Positions 59,444 through 64,000 of a DNA stretch of 64,000 bases are shown here, piece after piece (positions within the stretch are counted from its first letter, which is position 1; each line of letters begins with the position of its first letter). The DNA is taken from IMG/VR virus record IMGVR_UViG_3300044630_004692, positions 1 to 64,000 of that record. One strand, given 5' to 3'. The stretch comes from a virus. The position numbers and the translations under genes are program-made. The notes below the pieces were generated by a model, which was not told where the DNA came from, did not search any database, and saw nothing but the letters and a program-made list of their open reading frames with translations.

Positions 59444-59715
59444 TGAAAGATTACTCAAATGAAATCAAAACTGAACTTTTAGATAAACTTAAAAATCTGT
59501 CAGAGACTGTTTCTGGTTCTCTAACAGATTTATCTAAAGGAAAACCAGTTTTTAGTGATGATTCTATTTCTTCTTCAAGAATGGCTATTTGCAAAAACTG
59601 TGATGATTTCAATCAACAAACTACACAGTGCCGCCGTTGTGGTTGTTTTATGAGTGTAAAAACAAAATTAAAGCATGGTTCTTGTCCTATTGGTAAATGG
59701 GGAAAAGATGTATGA
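59443..59715 (+). CDS. zinc-ribbon-like protein, 90 aa
   Basis: The C-terminal half has CKNC (near 50-53), CRRCGC (near 63-68) and a final Cys in GSCPIGKW (near 80-87), a typical small phage zinc ribbon. The N-terminal half is a charged helix. The ATG at 59443 follows the TGATG overlap; a GTG one codon earlier is possible. Overlaps the next gene by 4 nt. Confidence 0.78.
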   Translation: MKDYSNEIKTELLDKLKNLSETVSGSLTDLSKGKPVFSDDSISSSRMAICKNCDDFNQQTTQCRRCGCFMSVKTKLKHGSCPIGKWGKDV

Positions 59716-59861
59716 AAACAAAAATTTTAGATATGATTTTAAAAGAAAGATGTGACCGTTTTCAACAACTTATTGAAGAAGGTAGGTACGAAGATGCAAT
59801 TTCTATTGGTGAGGAATTTGATGAATGGATAGCGATTTGTCAAACTTGGCAGACAGAATAA
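59712..59861 (+). CDS. hypothetical protein, 49 aa
   Basis: ATGA overlap with the zinc-ribbon gene. Helical, acidic, two Cys (near 14 and 43). The next gene begins 37 nt before its stop in another frame. Confidence 0.6.
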   Translation: MKTKILDMILKERCDRFQQLIEEGRYEDAISIGEEFDEWIAICQTWQTE

Positions 59862-59974
59862 CTAATATTGAACAAAAACTCACAGATTTACAAATTGTGA
59901 TTAATAAGTTAATTTTAATGATACATATTGCAGACACTGATTTGAAAAATCAAACTCATTTATTGGATTCATAA
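59825..59974 (+). CDS. hypothetical helical protein, 49 aa
   Basis: Starts within the previous gene. A single amphipathic helix with a heptad-like pattern (residues 5-36) and a hydrophobic centre. The 37-nt overlap is longer than usual here, so only one of the two genes may be real. Confidence 0.5.
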   Translation: MDSDLSNLADRITNIEQKLTDLQIVINKLILMIHIADTDLKNQTHLLDS

Positions 59975-59996
59975 GATTTCCTAATGACCGAACCTC

Positions 59997-60025
59997 TTGA
60001 CATTTGAACAAATCTCCTATATATT
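59997..60025 (+). promoter_or_regulatory. sigma70-like promoter
   Basis: TTGACA (59997-60002), 17-bp spacer, TATATT (60020-60025). Predicted start about 60032, which decides the ATG at 60052 for the next gene. Confidence 0.65.
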
Positions 60026-60051
60026 ATTACATGTTCGACAGGGATTCAATC

Positions 60052-60216
60052 ATGGCTTACCTAAGTTACCGAGGGTCCATTCTGGATGAAATTCGGGATG
60101 AAATCAAACTCGATAGTTACTATCGTAAAAGGGGACTTGACAACTATGATGAAGAGTCCTATGATGATTTCGCAAACGACTACGATTACGACTACACTTT
60201 CGATTACGCAGACTGA
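60052..60216 (+). CDS. hypothetical Asp/Tyr-rich protein, 54 aa
   Basis: The ATG at 60052 has an AGGGA ribosome site; upstream starts lie in or before the promoter. The C-terminal half is an extreme run of alternating Asp and Tyr (about 29-54), giving a highly acidic tail. DNA-mimic-like composition, but too short to call. Confidence 0.65.
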   Translation: MAYLSYRGSILDEIRDEIKLDSYYRKRGLDNYDEESYDDFANDYDYDYTFDYAD

Positions 60217-60225
60217 TTACTAACT

Positions 60226-60408
60226 ATGGGACGCACTTTTCGTAAAGGCAACAAATCTCAAACTGGCAGCCTTTCTGAGCTTCGCCAAAATGCATCACTT
60301 CAAGACCTTGAATATGATGAAGGATTCCAAGAATATAAAATTTCTGGAATGAAGCGTTGGAATCGTAATGATTCGACGTTCCGAGATTATGATGATTACG
60401 ATTGTTAA
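60226..60408 (+). CDS. hypothetical protein, 60 aa
   Basis: Basic N-terminus (residues 3-12) and acidic Asp/Tyr-rich C-terminus ending in Cys. Followed by a hairpin terminator. Function unknown. Confidence 0.65.
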   Translation: MGRTFRKGNKSQTGSLSELRQNASLQDLEYDEGFQEYKISGMKRWNRNDSTFRDYDDYDC

Positions 60409-60417
60409 ACTTTCCAT

Positions 60418-60440
60418 GGGGACTCTTTGAGTTCCCTTTT
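60418..60440 (+). terminator. intrinsic terminator just before the next start codon
   Basis: GGGGACTC (60418-60425), loop TTT, GAGTTCCC (60429-60436), TTTT. The next ATG is 6 nt on. Confidence 0.75.
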
Positions 60441-60445
60441 CTATT

Positions 60446-60631
60446 ATGACACATTACGATAAACTCATTGATACTATCAAAAACCATCTTTATCAATACT
60501 ACGTCAGTGGCATTGATGGTGATATTTGGAGTGAATCCGAAACAGCTAAGTCTGCTGAATTAATTCTCAAAGCAGTAGAAGAGTTTCAAAACAATCGTGC
60601 TAAACTTAATCAATGGAGAGCAAGTGACTGA
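60446..60631 (+). CDS. hypothetical protein, 61 aa
   Basis: Helical and soluble, with aromatic residues in the first half (YQYY near 16-19) and a basic tail. Starts 6 nt after the terminator. Overlaps the next gene by 8 nt. Confidence 0.65.
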   Translation: MTHYDKLIDTIKNHLYQYYVSGIDGDIWSESETAKSAELILKAVEEFQNNRAKLNQWRASD

Positions 60632-60773
60632 ATTTACACTTGAAGAAAAGAAACTAATTTATAATGCAGTTCGTACTTTTCAAATGAATCGAGTTGCATT
60701 GAATGGTAAAGAATATCAAATTTGTGATGAAATTTTAAACAAACTATTCACAGAAACTAGACTAGAACAATGA
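60624..60773 (+). CDS. hypothetical protein, 49 aa, GTG start
   Basis: No ATG precedes the conserved-looking frame, so GTG 60624 is the likely start, overlapping the previous stop by 8 nt; its own stop overlaps the next ATG by 4 nt. These double overlaps favour a real gene. Helical, one Cys near residue 34. Confidence 0.55.
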   Translation: MTEFTLEEKKLIYNAVRTFQMNRVALNGKEYQICDEILNKLFTETRLEQ

Positions 60774-60997
60774 AACCAGGAGACATAGTAAAGTATCTCG
60801 GTTGTACGCAAGAGCAAGTTAATTGGGGAAGTAATGATGACCCTAGAGGCGTACTAATGGAAAATACTCCTTACTATGTTGAGCATGTGTATGTACATTC
60901 TCAACATACTAAAATAGAACTCAGAGGAGTTAAAGGTAAATTTAATTCAGTGTGTTTTGATGTACTACCAAAACGAGAAATTAAACGAAATTTTTAG
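60770..60997 (+). CDS. hypothetical protein, 75 aa
   Basis: Begins MKPGDIVKYLG, a beta-strand-turn opening like small SH3-type proteins, followed by several beta-like segments and a basic end. ATGA overlap with the gene before. Binding function is possible but unproven. Confidence 0.7.
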   Translation: MKPGDIVKYLGCTQEQVNWGSNDDPRGVLMENTPYYVEHVYVHSQHTKIELRGVKGKFNSVCFDVLPKREIKRNF

Positions 60998-61040
60998 AGA
61001 CACTTGGCCTAATCTAGGTTGGGCAGCGAGGAAAAACACT

Positions 61041-61661
61041 ATGACACATGAAGAAATGCTTGAAGAAGCAGCAAAACGTGAAGCAGAAAATGATGATGAC
61101 GATTTTGGACAACTTGGTTATCTAAACCGTATGGAAAAAGAAAAAGTTGCCCGTGAAGAGGTAATGAAGATTGCTGTGGATGCTATTGACAAATACTCAG
61201 ATGCTCTCAAAGAGCTTGCTGCCACTGAGAAAGAAGAACTGAAGCAACAACTGGAAGCACTGAAGAAAGAAAACTACCAGAAGGTTGCTAAATGTTGCAT
61301 GGATGAATATCGTGATAAGAATGGTGAGCGTCCAGATGATGAGCACTGGTTCTATATGTATTCTGAATACTTTGGCACTGGTGAAGGTCAAACAGTATCA
61401 CTGATGGTAACACAAGCACTTCCCCGTGGTGATGACTTTGACCCAGATGATAAGTATAAAACTATCACCACACAATCTTATCGTGCTGTTCGTGAGTTTC
61501 ATGAAGAGTTTGGCACCTGGGAACTTCATGGTCTTCGCTTTTTTACCCGAGAGCAGTTTTATATGCAGTGTGCCTATTTCATTCCACCTGTGATGATGAA
61601 ACTTGCTAACGCTAATTGCTACAAGCATTTTCACACTCAAGTCCACTACAATTTTTCATGA
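61041..61661 (+). CDS. hypothetical protein, 206 aa
   Basis: ATG 61041 has GAGG 9-13 nt upstream; a start at 60957 would overlap the previous gene by 41 nt. The first 85 residues are Glu/Lys-rich and helical (coiled coil about 45-85). The rest is mixed and Phe/Tyr-rich, ending FHTQVHYNFS. Codon use is GC-richer than its neighbours. The largest gene of this cluster; no family recognised. Confidence 0.75.
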   Translation: MTHEEMLEEAAKREAENDDDDFGQLGYLNRMEKEKVAREEVMKIAVDAIDKYSDALKELAATEKEELKQQLEALKKENYQKVAKCCMDEYRDKNGERPDDEHWFYMYSEYFGTGEGQTVSLMVTQALPRGDDFDPDDKYKTITTQSYRAVREFHEEFGTWELHGLRFFTREQFYMQCAYFIPPVMMKLANANCYKHFHTQVHYNFS

Positions 61662-61864
61662 GATTAGACCCACTCAAAACTGGATTCTATTATGTAGAAT
61701 ATGAATACATGAATAAAATCAATAGAGCAGTATATTTTAATCTAGAATCTGCTCAAGAAGCATTAATTAAAATGGTCAAACGTAATGTTAAATGTAACGG
61801 ATTACATGAATGGAAAGAAAAACCACAAATTGTGAGTATTCAGAAAAAAATTAATCATGACTAA
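61658..61864 (+). CDS. hypothetical protein, 68 aa
   Basis: ATGA overlap. Beta-hairpin-like N-terminus (TGFYYVEYEYMNK near 8-20), then a helix and a basic C-terminus; one Cys near 47. Function unknown. Confidence 0.7.
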   Translation: MRLDPLKTGFYYVEYEYMNKINRAVYFNLESAQEALIKMVKRNVKCNGLHEWKEKPQIVSIQKKINHD

Positions 61865-62078
61865 AAAATTTTGTAAGGATTGTAAGTGGTATCGTAAAGA
61901 TTGGATTGAGACTATCATTTTTAGAACCAATAAGTATGATATGTGTGCTTGTCCAAATACTACTAATGACCTTGTAACTGGACATAAACAACGATTTTGT
62001 GATATGTTGAGAGCAAATTGTTGGAAAGAACTTGATTACTCTTGTGGACCAGAAGGTAAGTATTGGGAGGCAAAATGA
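61857..62078 (+). CDS. Cys-rich small protein, 73 aa
   Basis: FCKDCKWYRKDW opens the protein (CxxC near 6-9). Further Cys lie near 30, 32, 48, 55 and 63. Cys number and spacing suggest one or two zinc sites. Similar FCKDCKWY proteins occur widely in phages with unknown roles. Confidence 0.75.
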   Translation: MTKKFCKDCKWYRKDWIETIIFRTNKYDMCACPNTTNDLVTGHKQRFCDMLRANCWKELDYSCGPEGKYWEAK

Positions 62079-62272
62079 CTGACAAAGAACTTTACAACCC
62101 AGACGAGTTTCTGCTTGACAATATCAAAGCCTACCACTACGAGGTGATGGATGAAGGTGAACATGTGTGGATGGCATTCTATTTTGAGAATGGTCGCACA
62201 GGGCACTTGAATATTTTCACCAACTGTGGTAAAATCAATACTCGATATGAGGAATGGATTAATGACACTTGA
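62075..62272 (+). CDS. hypothetical protein, 65 aa
   Basis: ATG 62075 with GGGAGG upstream and ATGA overlap. Acidic, with a beta-like core (HVWMAFYFENGRTGHLNIF near 34-52). Function unknown. Confidence 0.7.
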   Translation: MTDKELYNPDEFLLDNIKAYHYEVMDEGEHVWMAFYFENGRTGHLNIFTNCGKINTRYEEWINDT

Positions 62273-62474
62273 CGAACTCTACGACTGTATCACTAAGATA
62301 GTTGCGTCTCCACATACTGCCATCACAGAACACGACAAACGCCGTGCTATTCAAATCTTTCTTGGGTTTGATGATTATTTGATTGACCATCTGCCAGGAT
62401 ATTGTAGTGATGATTGTGTTATTGATTTTGGTGCTTATGCTTCAGAACAACTTGATATTCTAGAGGGAAAATGA
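62262..62474 (+). CDS. hypothetical protein, 70 aa
   Basis: ATG 62262 with GAGG upstream, overlapping the previous gene by 11 nt. Helical, acidic, two Cys near 50 and 54. Function unknown. Confidence 0.7.
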   Translation: MTLDELYDCITKIVASPHTAITEHDKRRAIQIFLGFDDYLIDHLPGYCSDDCVIDFGAYASEQLDILEGK

Positions 62475-62701
62475 CCTGGAAAGAATATTGGCAAATGACC
62501 AAGTGGGAATGGTTTATTGAAGGTTTTCGCAACATCACATACATCATAGATTGTTATAATTTTCCAGAACCTTATGGGTATGATGACTTTTGGGAGGCAT
62601 TATCTTGGGGTTGGTGTTGCGAATACATTTATCCTTATGACGACCCATATACCCCATATATTTCTCATGAAAGAAAACTAAGATTAGGAAGGTGGACATG
62701 A
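62471..62701 (+). CDS. Trp/Tyr-rich hypothetical protein, 76 aa
   Basis: ATGA overlap. Very rich in Trp and Tyr, with DDFWEALSWGWCCEYIYPYD near 38-57. A similar FW-GW-EY spacing occurs in the next protein, so the two may share ancestry. Function unknown. Confidence 0.7.
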   Translation: MTWKEYWQMTKWEWFIEGFRNITYIIDCYNFPEPYGYDDFWEALSWGWCCEYIYPYDDPYTPYISHERKLRLGRWT

Positions 62702-63045
62702 ATATACACAGTATTATAATTTCAAACAAGTTCCTTCGATATACTCCATTTTGGTATTGGTATAGATTTATGTGTCATAATGACATGCGACTTGATGATA
62801 GACATTTATCTGCTGACTTTTGGTATCAACTAAATTATGGCTGGTGGACTATGGAATATGATGCATTCATTCATAGTCCAGAGGCAGATGAAGCGGCTAT
62901 GGGCATAAGTTCTCCTGAGGATATGCCAGATACCATATACTTGTCAGAAGAAGCTTTTGATTCTTTAATGGATAAAATTCAAAATCCAGCCCCACCAACT
63001 CCATTTTTGAGACAATTACTTTCTAGACCTGCACCATGGGATTAA
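62698..63045 (+). CDS. hypothetical protein with TacA-like C-terminal tail, 115 aa
   Basis: ATG 62698 with AGGAAGG upstream. The N-terminal 60 residues are aromatic-rich and resemble the preceding protein (DFWYQLNYGWWTMEY near 41-55). The last 38 residues, from IYLSEEAFDSLMDKIQNP to LRQLLSRPAPWD, resemble the toxin-neutralising tail of DUF1778/TacA antitoxins, but no ribbon-helix-helix DNA-binding part is present. Could act as an anti-toxin mimic (inference). Confidence 0.7.
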   Translation: MNIHSIIISNKFLRYTPFWYWYRFMCHNDMRLDDRHLSADFWYQLNYGWWTMEYDAFIHSPEADEAAMGISSPEDMPDTIYLSEEAFDSLMDKIQNPAPPTPFLRQLLSRPAPWD

Positions 63046-63049
63046 CATT

Positions 63050-63241
63050 ATGACTATCAGAGCAGAAGAAATCTGGAACACTTTTTGTGGAGAACTCACA
63101 CAAGAAGGAACAGAGGATATGAGACAGGCACTTGCTACTTCTATTCGTGTAGTTGCCGAACGACTTTACACAGACCTCGGGGAACTTCAACATCCATCTA
63201 CCGTCCTTGAAGAAATTGCTGATGAGTTGGACAATCTCTAA
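63050..63241 (+). CDS. hypothetical helical protein, 63 aa (paralogue of 63730)
   Basis: Four bases after the previous stop. All-helical. Shares the pattern IWxTF...TEDMxQALxxxIRV with the gene at 63730, a clear duplication. Function unknown. Confidence 0.7.
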   Translation: MTIRAEEIWNTFCGELTQEGTEDMRQALATSIRVVAERLYTDLGELQHPSTVLEEIADELDNL

Positions 63242-63279
63242 ACCGTCACAAGACCTCACCACAGACCCTGTGAATGCCT

Positions 63280-63285
63280 TATAAT
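63280..63285 (+). promoter_or_regulatory. possible promoter, perfect -10 only
   Basis: TATAAT (63280-63285) in the 67-nt gap before 63309. No TTGACA-like -35 at 16-18 bp and no TG extension. Confidence 0.35.
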
Positions 63286-63308
63286 ACTCTCATACACACA
63301 GAAACCTG

Positions 63309-63518
63309 ATGACTAATCCAATCATTCCCAAAGTCGCATACATTCCTCTGGAATACCATATGTCTGTTGAAGATTTCTTGGAAGTTTGGAAAGATATGGA
63401 AATGGAAGATGAACCAACCCAAGAAGATTATGATACTGCTGTTCTTGATAGGGCACAATCGTATTTTTATGATATGAGAGGATTATTTGAAAAGTACATT
63501 CGTTTGGAGGATGCCTGA
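63309..63518 (+). CDS. hypothetical acidic protein, 69 aa
   Basis: Soluble and acidic, with EDFLEVWKDMEMEDEP near 21-36 and helical elsewhere. Overlaps the next ATG by 1 nt. Function unknown. Confidence 0.7.
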   Translation: MTNPIIPKVAYIPLEYHMSVEDFLEVWKDMEMEDEPTQEDYDTAVLDRAQSYFYDMRGLFEKYIRLEDA

Positions 63519-63733
63519 TGACTACAGAACAAATTTTTGAACTTGCTAAAACCTGTGGATTTGATAGTTTCACAGGAGAAAAAGATGATGGGACACAAAC
63601 TGATTATTGGGAGTGTTGGGAAGAACAACTGATTGCCTTTGCCCAAAAAATCTATAAAATGGGTTATGATGATGGTTGCTACGAAACATCTTATTTCACT
63701 GGATACACTGGACTTGTAGGAGACCCACAATGA
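63518..63733 (+). CDS. hypothetical protein, 71 aa
   Basis: Starts MTTEQIFELAKTCGFDSF, a helical opening common among small phage proteins, followed by a Trp/Cys patch (YWECWEEQLIAFAQ near 30-43) and a Gly/Tyr-rich tail. ATGA overlap with the next gene. Function unknown. Confidence 0.7.
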   Translation: MTTEQIFELAKTCGFDSFTGEKDDGTQTDYWECWEEQLIAFAQKIYKMGYDDGCYETSYFTGYTGLVGDPQ

Positions 63734-63936
63734 CTAATACAGCATACCAAATCTGGGAGACATTCAAGGCAGGTCTCAAAGATGAACCCACAGAGGATAT
63801 GAAGCAAGCACTTGGTAATGCTATTCGTGTGATTTCTTCTCTCATTCATAGAGATGGAGTGCTTGCAAATGAACCTTGGCTTACTCATACTGCTCAAGAA
63901 CTGAATGAATATGCTGATGAATTGGAGGCACTCTAA
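63730..63936 (+). CDS. hypothetical helical protein, 68 aa (paralogue of 63050)
   Basis: YQIWETFKAGL and TEDMKQALGNAIRVISSL align with the 63050 protein; the C-terminal ADELEAL matches ADELDNL. Two copies separated by two unrelated genes. Function unknown. Confidence 0.7.
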   Translation: MTNTAYQIWETFKAGLKDEPTEDMKQALGNAIRVISSLIHRDGVLANEPWLTHTAQELNEYADELEAL

Positions 63937-64000
63937 TGATTTTAGATGAAGAAATCCTCAAACTTGTAAAAGAACACTTTGAAGAAGATTGGGATGAAAA
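63936..64000 (+). CDS. start of a further small gene, cut by the window end
   Basis: ATG 63936 overlaps the previous stop by 1 nt. The 21 visible codons are acidic and helical (ILDEEILKLVKEHFEEDW). Its opening resembles the MTTEQIFELAK-type small proteins. The end is outside the window. Confidence 0.55.
   Translation, partial: MILDEEILKLVKEHFEEDWDE

Noticed and set aside
1-64000. CRISPR array, insertion sequence, integrase or lysogeny module
   Set aside because: No regularly spaced repeats with unique spacers, no transposase or integrase motifs and no repressor-like gene were seen in either strand.

Overview
The window is an internal stretch of a lytic T4-like cyanomyovirus, a tailed phage of marine Synechococcus or Prochlorococcus. 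The evidence is a T4 core (RNase H, gp33, gp59, gp32, gp53, gp48, gp4, gp54, gp26/gp51, gp27-like hub, gp5) mixed with cyanobacterial host genes: psbA, two hli genes, a cpeT-like lyase, cp12, speD, phoH, thyX and an SLH/porin-like outer-membrane protein. I see no integrase, repressor, transposon or CRISPR array. Six clear tRNAs (Ala-TGC, Gly-TCC, Asn-GTT, Thr-TGT, Ser-TGA, Leu-TAA) mostly read A-ending codons, which fits an AT-rich phage in a GC-richer host such as Synechococcus (inference).

Layout. 1-3.5 kb: tRNAs among short hypothetical genes, a cpeT-like gene, a possible three-way-junction RNA and a circularly permuted tmRNA with its own promoter and terminator. 3.5-8 kb: a non-coding stretch with a short repeat family, a tRNA-like gene behind a strong promoter, the SLH/porin-like gene, an hli-hli-small-membrane-peptide unit, endolysin, a possible holin on the other strand, and psbA. 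8-12 kb: small genes including a PD-(D/E)XK nuclease-like protein, a 2OG-Fe(II) oxygenase and a glutaredoxin. 12-19 kb: replication, nucleotide and late-transcription genes (rnh, thyX, phoH, a RecB/Cas4-like nuclease, gp33, gp59, gp32). 19-33.5 kb: baseplate and tail, with gp53/gp48 on the minus strand, then gp4, gp54, gp26 with an apparent -1 frameshift into gp51, two tape-measure-like paralogues carrying different peptidoglycan hydrolase domains, a gp27-like hub, cp12 and gp5 without lysozyme. 33.5-59 kb: tRNA-Leu, speD, a 4299-residue virion protein, and a run of tail-fibre or adhesin genes ending in a family of three related proteins. 59-64 kb: a tight cluster of very small, mostly unknown genes.

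How it works together. The photosynthesis and carbon-metabolism genes (psbA, hli, cpeT-like, cp12) are expected to keep light reactions running while redirecting carbon flow. thyX and glutaredoxin support DNA synthesis. gp33 serves late transcription. The baseplate and fibre genes build the host-recognition and wall-penetration machine. Two promoter classes are visible: a host sigma70-like form (TTGACA, 17-bp spacer, often TGnTATnAT) and a T4-late-like TATAAATA box. Several -35 elements lie inside inverted repeats, some of which double as intrinsic terminators. Several hairpins with a T-run directly abut the next tRNA or start codon.

The most notable observations are the phage-encoded permuted tmRNA with a cyanobacterial-type tag ending in VAV rather than VAA, the gp26/gp51 slippery site, and the terminator/promoter and terminator/tRNA fusions. 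All calls come from reading the sequence; no database search was run.
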